DNA of 64,000 nucleotides from Candidatus Bathyarchaeota archaeon (lineage in GTDB: Archaea > Thermoproteota > Bathyarchaeia > Bathyarchaeales > Bathycorpusculaceae), in contig PLTA01000053.1 of assembly GCA_003164295.1 (NCBI GenBank), positions 52,175-116,174 of the forward strand, written 5' to 3'. The position numbers were made by a program, and so were the translations under genes. Below the pieces are notes generated by a model. The model saw only the letters and a list, made by a program, of their open reading frames with translations, was not told where the DNA came from and made no database searches. Below, one piece after another: positions 31,237-39,272 of this stretch. How positions within the stretch are numbered: the first letter of the stretch is position 1; each line of letters begins with the position of its first letter.

Positions 31237-31749
31237 ATGGTAACCAAAGATGCTAAAGTAGACCGAGTAGATGCCGAAATAGATGAAATCGCACAAAGGA
31301 TCTTGAAAGAGCTTGAAAGCGCAACTGCCACAAATTTATCAGACGCTCGTTATGCAAAAAAAATATTACATTTAGCAGACATTCATTACGCAAAAAGGGT
31401 ACTGCAACAGATAGGAAGTATTACAAAGCAAAGCAATGGAACTGAAAGTGATATCGAGAAAAGAGCCGTAATCAAGGTTCTATTGTTTTCTACGTGGTTG
31501 CAGAGACTTTATTTCATTATAAGATCCTACATCATGGGACTTATAGCTTCAGCCGTTACATTCTTTTTCATCTTGTATATTGGCAAAATAAACGCTATTA
31601 CATTTTATTTCTTTGGCATATTTACGTTTGCGCTTTCGTTGGTTATAACAAGGCTGTTCGATGTGCAATTAACCAAAGTTACAAAAAAGATCGTCGAAAT
31701 CATGGCTAGTCATAGAACCGTTAGGGATTTTATCATGAATCACTTCTAG
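31237..31749 (+). CDS. Hypothetical membrane protein
   Basis: 170 residues, start ATG preceded by GAGGTGA. The N-terminal ~85 residues are charged and helical with a repeat-like pattern (ARYAKKILHLADIHYAKRVLQQI); two membrane helices follow (SYIMGLIASAVTFFFILYIG and ITFYFFGIFTFALSLVIT), then a short basic tail. Unrecognised. It lies just outside the tRNA-His element, near the older integrase remnant, so it may be cargo of the earlier insertion. Confidence 0.6.
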   Translation: MVTKDAKVDRVDAEIDEIAQRILKELESATATNLSDARYAKKILHLADIHYAKRVLQQIGSITKQSNGTESDIEKRAVIKVLLFSTWLQRLYFIIRSYIMGLIASAVTFFFILYIGKINAITFYFFGIFTFALSLVITRLFDVQLTKVTKKIVEIMASHRTVRDFIMNHF

Positions 31750-32075
31750 GATAACCAATGGATTGACTTCAAGAAGGCGACACATTACTGAAATTTAGTT
31801 TATGTTGGATAACGCTGTTTTTCTCTGGGTGCTTTCTTGAAGGTCTAATTTTTGCTCAGGCGGAGCGGTTGTGAACGTAGAGAACAGAGCGGATCGTGTT
31901 TAATTGATTTAATGAGAGAGCTTTGTAATTGACTTGATGTGCTTTGTTGTTTTTGTTTATAGCGCGCCTCGTTATACTAGTGACCCTTCGGGGCTTTCCG
32001 AAATCTGGACCCCATAGTAGAGAGAAGGTTAATCAGATTTTAGTTTATAATCACAACATATAAAAAAAATAAAAT
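31750..32075 (+). other. Region ahead of the integrase remnant
   Basis: No intact gene. A short hairpin CCC-TTCG-GGG is at about 31983-31992. The 5' part of the old integrase should lie here if the gene had simply decayed in place, but I could not read it in any frame, so it was probably deleted. Confidence 0.3.
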
Positions 32076-32404
32076 ATGAAACAGACTTACCCTATACCCT
32101 CCCACGAAGACCTTATAGCGCCGCTATATTTGCGGAAAAATTCACTTGCGACTGAGCAAGCAGGGCAAACCCAATTGTATCACGAAACAAAAGACTCATA
32201 TTACGTCAAAGGTTTCTTAGGGCATAAAGACCTTAGAAACACTGAAATCTACATAAGTATAGAACGGACAATCTTTGAATCATCAAGCGATGGCTTTACA
32301 GTCAAAGTAACATCTGATAGTGAAGAAGTGAAAAGTCTCTTAGAAGTTGGATTTGAATATGTTTGTCAAAGGACAACTTAATATTCCTCAGAAAGAGAAA
32401 ATAG
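32076..32404 (+). pseudogene. C-terminal remnant of a tyrosine recombinase
   Basis: The frame contains YYVKGFLGHKDLRNTEIYIS (H and catalytic Tyr region of an archaeal integrase) and LEVGFEYVCQ. A one-base shift near 32368 restores the expected end KDNLIFLRKRK before TAG at 32402-32404; the intact integrase at 39273 also ends FRKRK. The arginine box and HxxR box are missing. The stop is 52 nt from the 17-bp tRNA-His repeat, against 48 nt for the intact integrase, so this is the end of an older insertion at the same site. Confidence 0.8.
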
Positions 32405-32455
32405 CAGGATACCAAGAATATTGTTGATACCGAAAGTGGTCGAAATCAACGAATA

Positions 32456-32472
32456 GTGGCCGGGGTGAGGTA
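32456..32472 (+). repeat. attL: 17-bp copy of the tRNA-His 5' end
   Basis: GTGGCCGGGGTGAGGTA, identical to 40472-40488, which spans two bases before tRNA-His, the G-1 residue and the start of the tRNA through its D stem. What follows here (TTTCTGTCC) is not tRNA, so this is only the repeat. It marks the left end of the 8.0-kb element. Confidence 0.85.
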
Positions 32473-32536
32473 TTTCTGTCCGTTGGGTTGAGGTCAACCG
32501 TAACCTTTTCCCTTTTTTGTTTTGGAGGCTTTTAGC

Positions 32537-32758
32537 ATGGTTAACGCTGATAGGGTTAAGCGTAAACTACCTTCTTTGCTTGTGGATGATTGCAGCAACC
32601 GACATAAGAAGAGCTGGAATAAATTTATGAGAACACGAAGCCGACTAAGCAATTTTAAGAAGCACAACCCAGAGCGATTCAACACTTTAACGAATAAGAT
32701 TATTGCTGATTTAACTGAGTTAGAAAAAGCATCTCAAACGGGACATGATAAGCCTTAA
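32537..32758 (+). CDS. Small basic element protein
   Basis: 73 residues from ATG 32537; the frame is open five codons further upstream, but this ATG is the better start. Very basic N-terminal half (NADRVKRKLPSLL, RHKKSWNKFMRTRSRL), with predicted helices. First gene inside the left attachment repeat. Could bind nucleic acid; no family recognised. Confidence 0.5.
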   Translation: MVNADRVKRKLPSLLVDDCSNRHKKSWNKFMRTRSRLSNFKKHNPERFNTLTNKIIADLTELEKASQTGHDKP

Positions 32759-32796
32759 ATCTGCATAGCGTTGAATAGAACAAGTGAGTGATTTTA

Positions 32797-33237
32797 ATGG
32801 GATTACCACCACCACCGCCAAGAGAATCGGAAGTTGAAAAAACAGCGAGATTCACTAGGCATCTCGTGCAAGGAATAGTAATAGTCATCGCAATTGTTGT
32901 TATTGTGGTTATAGCAGGTTTTGCTTACAATACATATACGTCTAACTCAAACATAACTCAAGTTCAAATAAAAGTGCAATATAGTGGGTCATGGTCAGGG
33001 GCTTATGGTGGTGGCAGTATAGCAAATGTCCAAAGTTGGAGTGGAACAGGCACACAAACAGTGATTTTGGATAAAAGCAGTTCTCCGTGGGTAGTGGTTG
33101 CCGGTGCAGCAAAAGCCGATGGCTCAAGTGGCACATTAACAATATCAATCCTTAAAATGGATGGAACCGTTTTAGCTACGTCAAGCACAAGTACACCTTA
33201 CGCATTGACTACTGTGTCCTATAATTTTGGTCATTAA
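32797..33237 (+). CDS. Membrane-anchored secreted protein of the element
   Basis: 146 residues from ATG 32797. A proline run (GLPPPPPRES) and a charged stretch precede one membrane helix (GIVIVIAIVVIVVIAGFAY); the outer part is Gly/Ser/Thr-rich and beta-like, about 95 residues. This arrangement recalls archaeal pilin or small surface proteins, but no prepilin cleavage motif is clear. Perhaps a virion or cell-surface protein of the element. Confidence 0.6.
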   Translation: MGLPPPPPRESEVEKTARFTRHLVQGIVIVIAIVVIVVIAGFAYNTYTSNSNITQVQIKVQYSGSWSGAYGGGSIANVQSWSGTGTQTVILDKSSSPWVVVAGAAKADGSSGTLTISILKMDGTVLATSSTSTPYALTTVSYNFGH

Positions 33238-33456
33238 GATTTATGTCGTCATTTCGTTTAGGCAATCGCTAAAGCAAGAAAACCTGTTAATTTAGCTGTC
33301 ACAGTACAGACTTTGAACTTAAGATGATGGGCTTAAGAGTAAATTTCAATACTTGATGTATTGATATTTTTAAATGCTAAATGACTTTATTCTGAATTGT
33401 AGCGACTAATTATAATTATATGCTGTTTTTAAGTTAATTTCTAACATTTTTCTGTC

Positions 33457-33552
33457 ATGGACACCGTTAAACAGTTCAAAAATTCCTCTGAAATAAGGGA
33501 ATATTGGAGAGATCACAAGCGCCAACAGAGAGCAAAGAAGGCTGAAAAGTGA
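33457..33552 (+). CDS. 31-residue basic mini-protein
   Basis: ATG to TGA, 32 codons: MDTVKQFKNSSEIREYW followed by a basic helix (RDHKRQQRAKKAEK). The highly charged helix suggests a nucleic-acid or protein-binding peptide. A 68-codon frame on the other strand covers the same place but has no sensible composition. Confidence 0.4.
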   Translation: MDTVKQFKNSSEIREYWRDHKRQQRAKKAEK

Positions 33553-33711
33553 AATTGGCAAAATCCCGGGAAAAACCAATAAAAAACGAGAAAAACAAAC
33601 AAAAACATGCACACGTAAACTATTTCTTTTCAGTAAGAAGGCTTGAAAAACAGTTTTGCGAGTACAATTTTTATTATCATCATGTATGTCGCCGGGGAGC
33701 GCTTTAATTAG

Positions 33712-33846
33712 ATGCTTGATTTTATAGGCGGTTTCTTTCTCGGTTTCGGTTCAGCTTTTGCTTTTTGGATTGTTATTAAGCAAGTTAGAAACCCCGAGGA
33801 GAAACACAACAGCAAAGGAAAGAGGGAAAATGATGGATTGGAATAG
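33712..33846 (+). CDS. Mini membrane protein, first of an overlapping pair
   Basis: 44 residues: one helix (GGFFLGFGSAFAFWIVIKQV) then a charged tail. The helix matches that of the next protein (GLFVGIGSGFGVWIVTRHL): G-FxxGxGSxFxxWIV in both. The last 17 nt overlap the start of the next gene. Function unknown; size and single helix would fit a holin-like or virion membrane peptide. Confidence 0.5.
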   Translation: MLDFIGGFFLGFGSAFAFWIVIKQVRNPEEKHNSKGKRENDGLE

Positions 33847-33991
33847 CTTGCTTAACTCAATGACAAACGGCCTCTTTGTTGGGATAGGCTCAGGTTTTGG
33901 TGTGTGGATTGTTACCCGGCACTTGATCAGACACCTTGAAAGGTTAGAGGAAAAGCTCAACGGTAATGCAAAAAATAATATGGAGAAGTGA
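33830..33991 (+). CDS. Mini membrane protein, second of an overlapping pair
   Basis: 53 residues from ATG 33830 (ATG 33833 also possible), preceded by AGAGGG. One helix (GLFVGIGSGFGVWIVTRHL) and a charged tail (RHLERLEEKLNGNAK) that could form a coiled coil. Tandem paralogue of the preceding protein. Confidence 0.55.
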   Translation: MMDWNSLLNSMTNGLFVGIGSGFGVWIVTRHLIRHLERLEEKLNGNAKNNMEK

Positions 33992-33995
33992 TGAT

Positions 33996-34319
33996 ATGGA
34001 AAATCAGCAAGAAAATAAAGCAAAAGAAACAGAAAACAACCAAATTAATTTAGAGCAATTTATAGGATATTTAGAAGATCAGTTACCCTTAGACGTTAAA
34101 GAACATAATCAATGTTTTGGCATGGAAGCAAAACTAACTCTTTACTGGTGCTGTATTAAAATTTTGAGGATTGCTAAACCACAACCGAGATACTTTGATG
34201 AAATAGACAAGGAAAACGCTGAGTCATTAAGGGATAGAGGATACAGTATGCAAGAGATCGCTTTTGTTTTAGGTCGCAGTAAATCAAGCGTATGTGAATA
34301 TCTCAAGCAAGAGGAATAA
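33996..34319 (+). CDS. HTH protein of the element
   Basis: 107 residues from ATG 33996, behind GGAG. The first half is acidic/polar; the C-terminal ~30 residues (RGYSMQEIAFVLGRSKSSVC) form an HTH of the sigma-70 region 4/resolvase kind. Ends six nt before the recombinase gene, so both are likely transcribed together; may regulate it. Confidence 0.6.
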   Translation: MENQQENKAKETENNQINLEQFIGYLEDQLPLDVKEHNQCFGMEAKLTLYWCCIKILRIAKPQPRYFDEIDKENAESLRDRGYSMQEIAFVLGRSKSSVCEYLKQEE

Positions 34320-34324
34320 TAAAT

Positions 34325-35083
34325 ATGACTATCAATTCTAACGCTTCAACACCGGTATTATTTAGCAATAAACTTAGTGTCTATCATAGGTTAAACGTCT
34401 ATGATTATGTGCTGGAGTTTTGCGGTTGGGATGCGATCCAAGAATTAATAAAATATGCTGGATCACCTAGAAACGAAATGTATCTAACAGCTTTAATTAA
34501 GACCGGGGGTAGAGCTGGAGAGGTTTTAGGTTTAGCGAAGGATAACTTTAGCGTTAACAAACGCAAAAAGTTTATTCTTGTTTCAAACATGAAGCTGGAA
34601 AAACGCTGGAAAAAAATTAAGAACCCTGACGGATCAAGTTTTAGGCAGCATATAGAAGCCATGCGAAAACCCTTTCCTATGCTACTAAAAGAACCCTTAT
34701 CAACTGAGCTTTTAGGCTATCTCGAAATCTCAAAGGATGGCCGTCTTTTCTCAAGCCCATACAAAACACACGAACCCTTAACGGTTTCATGGGGTTACAA
34801 ATTCATAAGACGTTTAAACGATGAAATCCCTAAACCGTTATTCAATCAGCTAGGGTTGAATATTCCTTTTAACGATAAGGTAACTGGAGAGAAACTATGC
34901 GATACTATTCACTTGTGGCAGCATTGGTTTAGATCACAGCGAGCGAGCCAATTAAAAGCAGAGTACGACTTTTCCGAAGCTGATCTTATGGAGTTCTTTG
35001 GCTGGTTGGATTATGAGACTGCACTTCATTACTCTAAACTAGGCGCGTCTAACTTGGCTAAGAAAATGCTAAAAGCAGTTTAG
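34325..35083 (+). CDS. Tyrosine recombinase-like protein (second recombinase)
   Basis: 252 residues. The arginine box LIKTGGRAGEVLGL, HWFR (HxxR), FFGW and a final LHYSKLG tyrosine are in the right order for a tyrosine recombinase, without an obvious arm-binding N-terminal domain. It may be a resolvase or a second integrase acting with the one at the right end. Two recombinases in an 8-kb element is unusual. Confidence 0.75.
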   Translation: MTINSNASTPVLFSNKLSVYHRLNVYDYVLEFCGWDAIQELIKYAGSPRNEMYLTALIKTGGRAGEVLGLAKDNFSVNKRKKFILVSNMKLEKRWKKIKNPDGSSFRQHIEAMRKPFPMLLKEPLSTELLGYLEISKDGRLFSSPYKTHEPLTVSWGYKFIRRLNDEIPKPLFNQLGLNIPFNDKVTGEKLCDTIHLWQHWFRSQRASQLKAEYDFSEADLMEFFGWLDYETALHYSKLGASNLAKKMLKAV

Positions 35084-35383
35084 CTTCTTTTGTTGTTTTT
35101 GCTCATATGCAATTCATTAATAGAGATACTGAAAGAAGAAAGAGTTAAACCCTGATTGTTTTTGCTCTATGTTGATTCCTTCTTAGAGTTGTAAGAGAGA
35201 ATTAACATTGTTTTGTTTGTTTTTAGGCTTAAACAGAGTTCCGTTTGATAATTCTATTAATAATAAAGCAGAAGGTCGTTCGTTCGCTCGTTTTTCTTAG
35301 AAAAACCCGTCAACACGACAAAGTTATACTCAAAAAAGCGTAAGCTACCAAAAAAGAGTAATCATGTTAGGTGGATGGCTCAG
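35084..35383. other. Convergent gap with a hairpin
   Basis: No gene. GTTTTTC-TTA-GAAAAAC (35290-35306) is a perfect 7-bp hairpin lying between two convergent genes, possibly a terminator acting both ways; just before it CGTT and CGCT repeats occur (TCGTTCGTTCGCTCG). Confidence 0.35.
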
Positions 35384-36097
35384 CTAACCTTCTTTTACTG
35401 AAAAATATCTACCGGGACAAGCGTCACAGCTACCTTCTAAAGGAATACCATGCTTAACTCGATCCACTAAAGAGTAAATCCTTCCAATCAGTAAATCACG
35501 CATATCCAAAAGCTCTTGATCTTGTCGCACGCGCTTTTCATTTTCCGAAACTCTGGAAGGGTTAAGGAGTTCTTCTAAATATTTGGGACTATGATCATAA
35601 TTCGGATTAAGGCCTAACTCCTTGAACCTTTGCTTGTATTTTTCCATAAGTTGAATTATGTCATAGTATCCAGTTTTCAAGTGTTGTAAAAAGCGTTCAT
35701 CCTCAACGTCAAGCCTATAATCTTCAGAAAACGTAAGACGTCTTAGTTCAAAAAAAGGTTCTATACTGTCAAGCCCTTGACGGTCTTTTGTTGTGAGAAC
35801 TAAAAGTTGAGAATGTTTGAGAGCTATTTCATAATCTTCTTTTGATTGAAAGACTATTTTGTTTTTGTTAGAAGAATAAACCCCGTTGGCAGAGTCATAG
35901 CTTATCAACTCTAAACCGATTAATTCAGCTAGATAGTTTTGAATTGTTCGTATATCTGATCTATTCGCAGCAGTTTTGAAAACGAGTTTAGTTATATCGT
36001 TTGAGGTGAGAGGTTTTTCGCTTAGCTCCTTAAGTATGAGTTTCATACGTTGCCATTTCTGCGCGTTTATTTGTTTTGCCGGTTTTTGATTCACCAT
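35384..36097 (-). CDS. Winged-helix regulator of the element
   Basis: 237 residues. The N-terminal part (MKLILKELSEKPLTSNDITKL ... RTIQNYLAELIGLELI, parts given) is a winged-helix DNA-binding domain; the middle is a long helical region; the end carries CDACPGRYF, a Cys pair. It is divergent from the ribbon-helix-helix gene, with an exact inverted repeat between them, so it is a good candidate for the element's lysogeny-type switch. Confidence 0.65.
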   Translation of the reverse strand: MVNQKPAKQINAQKWQRMKLILKELSEKPLTSNDITKLVFKTAANRSDIRTIQNYLAELIGLELISYDSANGVYSSNKNKIVFQSKEDYEIALKHSQLLVLTTKDRQGLDSIEPFFELRRLTFSEDYRLDVEDERFLQHLKTGYYDIIQLMEKYKQRFKELGLNPNYDHSPKYLEELLNPSRVSENEKRVRQDQELLDMRDLLIGRIYSLVDRVKHGIPLEGSCDACPGRYFSVKEG

Positions 36098-36105
36098 TTA
36101 ATCAA

Positions 36106-36143
36106 ACTACCTTTCGCTTAGTTTTATACCTGTGAAAGGTAGT
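36106..36143. promoter_or_regulatory. Operator-like inverted repeat between divergent regulators
   Basis: ACTACCTTTC (36106-36115) and GAAAGGTAGT (36134-36143) are exact inverted repeats of 10 bp, 18 nt apart. A partial third copy (GAAGGTATAT, from about 36161) lies close to the ribbon-helix-helix start. Confidence 0.55.
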
Positions 36144-36172
36144 ATATAACATTTACATAGAAGGTATATAGA

Positions 36173-36367
36173 TTGACGGAAAGAACCGATAAAACGACAT
36201 GGTGTATACCGGTAACAAACACTTTAGACTTAGCCGTTGAGCAAGCAGTAGCAAAAGACAGCCACATTTCAAAAAGCGAGTTTGTAAGAGATGCTGTACG
36301 CAAACAGCTTGTAACTATGGGTTTTAATCCTCAAGTTTTCCTGAAAAACGAGCCTATTCCAGTTTAA
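36173..36367 (+). CDS. Ribbon-helix-helix protein
   Basis: 64 residues from TTG 36173 (no in-frame ATG nearby). A beta strand (TTWCIPV) followed by two helices (NTLDLAVEQAVAKD, SKSEFVRDAVRKQL) is the CopG/Arc-type fold. Small DNA-binding regulator, probably binding the adjacent inverted repeat. Confidence 0.7.
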   Translation: MTERTDKTTWCIPVTNTLDLAVEQAVAKDSHISKSEFVRDAVRKQLVTMGFNPQVFLKNEPIPV

Positions 36368-36392
36368 AAAAACTGGAAGGACAGGTTCCACA

Positions 36393-36572
36393 ATGACAAT
36401 AAACCCGCAACAAAATAAAAAGATTGCTAACAACGATATTATAGAGTCAAAAGTGGACATCTGCCGGAATTGTGGACATTTTGAAAACTACCGTTGCAGT
36501 CTAAATTATCATACTTCAGCTAACACGAAGGCATGCAGTCAAGCTGTACCAAAAAAGAGGCTCAAGCGATGA
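36393..36572 (+). CDS. Cys-rich mini-protein
   Basis: 59 residues; CRNCGHFENYRC and a later Cys suggest a small zinc site. Its end overlaps the next start (ATGA). Such short Cys-rich proteins are frequent in replication regions of archaeal elements; function unknown. Confidence 0.55.
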   Translation: MTINPQQNKKIANNDIIESKVDICRNCGHFENYRCSLNYHTSANTKACSQAVPKKRLKR

Positions 36573-36709
36573 CTGAAAGTGTACCCGGTTGTCTTGGCAA
36601 CTATCCTAAACCAATAGATGGCAACAAATGCGCTTTTTGCGATCCAGAACTTAAGCTCCAGTGCCGTGTCGTAGCTGAAAATAAGCCCAAAACGGAGCGC
36701 AAACAATGA
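36569..36709 (+). CDS. Cys-rich mini-protein
   Basis: 46 residues; GCLGNYPKP and CAFCDPELKLQC give four Cys, likely a zinc knuckle. ATGA overlaps on both sides link it to the preceding gene and to the primase, so all three are translated as a unit. Confidence 0.55.
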   Translation: MTESVPGCLGNYPKPIDGNKCAFCDPELKLQCRVVAENKPKTERKQ

Positions 36710-39270
36710 CGATACTTTTCAATGTTGATGATATGAGACAGCTTAAACGCGGTTTTCCCGACTGGGTAATAGTGACTGGAGATCGAGACAAGAACCCCGA
36801 AAGTTTAGGGAAAGGCTGGAAAAAGCAAACTCAAACAATGGAAGAGTTTGAGGATTTAATAAAATACTGTGAAAGCTCTAAAACTGAATTTTGGAATTTT
36901 GGCATAGTTACAGGGCTAAATAACGTTAATACGATTGATTTTGACTGGGAATTTATCTATAGTCTCTGGGTTCAAAAATTCGGAGCGAGAACCAACACTT
37001 TAACCTATAGGACGCCTAACCTAGGCTATAGAGTTTTATGGTTTTCTACTGAAAAAGACAATTCTAACCCATTCAAAAAACCATTACATACAGAGTTTTT
37101 GAATAATCAATATGCAGCGATGGGAGGCCATGCAATAGACGCGGAAGGCAAAAAAGGCGAGTATATTTTAGTCAAGCAAACACCACTATTGACAGATAAT
37201 ACTTTAGGCGTAGATACAAGAAAGTTTCTAACTGAAATCTTGGAAAAATATGGTTTTTTGCAGTATCAATGTATTAACCAAACTGTAAACGCTAAGCATA
37301 TTCGGTTAGAGCACAATCAACGGTTAGCCTTACTATCTTTCATGCTCTCTAAGAGTTTCAAGGATGAAGAGATACATAATTTTTTCAAATCCGTCTATGA
37401 TGAAAAAGGCAGAGACTATGAACATTCTATAACTCAAACGCAAATAGAGAGCGGTAAATCCTTTAAGTCAAACGGCGGAAACCCTAACCCATGCACACCT
37501 AAAGAACATGAAGACGGCAAAAAAAGCATACCTCTCTATGACATTTTTGTTTCCGACCCTAATGCCGTTTGCTCAAAATGTAAAAGGCGATCCACAAAAA
37601 CCAAAAAGACAGAGACACGAGAGGCAAAAGAGGCACAGTTAGCAGAAATCTTAGACGATTTAAACGCACGTTATACTTTCAAAACCCCGACTGATTTAGA
37701 AGATTTATACTATTATGAAGATGGAATCTATAAGAAAGCAGAGCACAAACTCAAAAAAGAGTTAGAGGACAAGCTAGGCCCTGAAGGGTACACTTACTAT
37801 ATTGAAGAAATACTCAAGCACCTTGAAAGACAGAGCTATGTTTCCCGAGAAGAATTTAACAGGTTCACAGGTGCCATTCCAGTTCAAAACGGATTATTAG
37901 ACTTAGAAACCCAAACTTTAAAGCCGTTCAATAAAGAGCAAATTTTCACTTTCAAGCTGAACGTTACCTATGACGACAATAAGAAATGTCCGATATGGCT
38001 TAAGTTTCTTATTGAAATCTTACCGGAAGAGGCAGACAGAACATTATTGCAGGAAATCATGGGTTACACGCTTTTCCCAGGTATGCCTAAACATAAAATA
38101 TTTTGGTTTTATGGACTAGGCAGAAACGGAAAAGGCAGAATTATAGCCACTTTAGAGTTTATTATTGGTTCTGAATGTTGCGCTAATGTAGAGTTAAAAG
38201 AGTTCGATGGAGAGCACCGTTTTGCAGTAGCTAACCTATATGGCTGTTTGATCAACGTGAGCAGCGAACCCGATACAAAAAACGACTTAGAAACAGCCTT
38301 AATTAAGAAACTTACTGGAGAGGACACAATAGATGCTGAAGTGAAAAACAAGCAGCACCGACTTAAATTTAAGAACATGGCTAAACCGTTTGTTTTAGGA
38401 AACTCTTTTCCCCCGGTGAAAGATACAAGTTTAGGTTTTTGGGATAGAGTAGAAATTCTCAAATTTCCAAACAGTTTCATAGGCGAGAACCAAAAAGACG
38501 ACATAGAAAAAACTTGGTTAAGCGACCCTAACGAAGTTAGCGGAATCCTAAACTGGATGCTTGAGGGATTGCACAGATTAGCCAAAAATAGAGACTTTTC
38601 AAAAAGCAAAACAACAGCCGAAACAATGACCGAATTTAAAAGAGCAAGCGATCCAATAGGCGCATGGCTAGATGATAATTGCGTTTTTGGCTTAGATTAT
38701 TATATTCCCCGAAAATTGAGCCATGACAACTATAAACTTTATTGTGAGGACATGAACGCTGCACCTGAGACCGATAGAAAATTTTACGATAGGCTACGCA
38801 ACACACCGAAAATAAGAGACATAGAAACCACGATAAAAGGGGAAACTGAAAAACGGTTTTGGATAGGTTTATGCCTTAAAACTGACTTGGAGAGGCAAAA
38901 AACACTCTTAGATGCTAAAACTAAGATTAAACAATTAGAACTTACCACAGAAACCCCAAAAACCACAGCAAACGGTGACTCCGAAAAAGAAAAAACTAAA
39001 AATGAAATTTCTTTTAAAGAGTTAGAACAATCTGGGGTTTCTGTGGTTTCTGGGGTAAACTCTGAATCTGAAACAGAAAAGTACCCTATTCAGCTTGTTT
39101 GTTATTTCTGCCTAAAGCCACTTATGGAAAATGACTGGAATAATCCAAGTAATGGTTTCACTGAAGGTAAACCAGCTCATAACAAGTGTATTGAAGATCA
39201 TAGAGCAATTTTAACCGATTCTAACCGGGAATACTCTAACTCCAATGATAACCCAAGGGGTGAGACTTAA
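36706..39270 (+). CDS. Primase-helicase (prim-pol plus D5-like SF3 helicase)
   Basis: 854 residues. The N-terminal part has the archaeo-eukaryotic primase style motif (IVTGLNNVNTIDFDWE, about residue 68-83). A Cys-rich stretch follows (CSKCKRR, about 292), then a D5 N-terminal-like region (NGLLDLETQTLKPF) and an SF3-type ATPase with Walker A GLGRNGKGRI (about 469). The C-terminus has an extra zinc-binding stretch (CYFCLKPLME ... HNKCIEDH). This is the replication protein of the element. Its presence implies the excised form replicates on its own. Confidence 0.88.
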   Translation: MTILFNVDDMRQLKRGFPDWVIVTGDRDKNPESLGKGWKKQTQTMEEFEDLIKYCESSKTEFWNFGIVTGLNNVNTIDFDWEFIYSLWVQKFGARTNTLTYRTPNLGYRVLWFSTEKDNSNPFKKPLHTEFLNNQYAAMGGHAIDAEGKKGEYILVKQTPLLTDNTLGVDTRKFLTEILEKYGFLQYQCINQTVNAKHIRLEHNQRLALLSFMLSKSFKDEEIHNFFKSVYDEKGRDYEHSITQTQIESGKSFKSNGGNPNPCTPKEHEDGKKSIPLYDIFVSDPNAVCSKCKRRSTKTKKTETREAKEAQLAEILDDLNARYTFKTPTDLEDLYYYEDGIYKKAEHKLKKELEDKLGPEGYTYYIEEILKHLERQSYVSREEFNRFTGAIPVQNGLLDLETQTLKPFNKEQIFTFKLNVTYDDNKKCPIWLKFLIEILPEEADRTLLQEIMGYTLFPGMPKHKIFWFYGLGRNGKGRIIATLEFIIGSECCANVELKEFDGEHRFAVANLYGCLINVSSEPDTKNDLETALIKKLTGEDTIDAEVKNKQHRLKFKNMAKPFVLGNSFPPVKDTSLGFWDRVEILKFPNSFIGENQKDDIEKTWLSDPNEVSGILNWMLEGLHRLAKNRDFSKSKTTAETMTEFKRASDPIGAWLDDNCVFGLDYYIPRKLSHDNYKLYCEDMNAAPETDRKFYDRLRNTPKIRDIETTIKGETEKRFWIGLCLKTDLERQKTLLDAKTKIKQLELTTETPKTTANGDSEKEKTKNEISFKELEQSGVSVVSGVNSESETEKYPIQLVCYFCLKPLMENDWNNPSNGFTEGKPAHNKCIEDHRAILTDSNREYSNSNDNPRGET

Positions 39271-39272
39271 GA

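Noticed and set aside
32456..32480. A second tRNA-His gene at the left end of the element
   Set aside because: Only the first 14 nt of the tRNA are present; no anticodon or T arm follows.
38109..38609. 166-codon minus-strand frame inside the primase-helicase
   Set aside because: Antisense to the ATPase motifs of a well-supported gene; no RBS.
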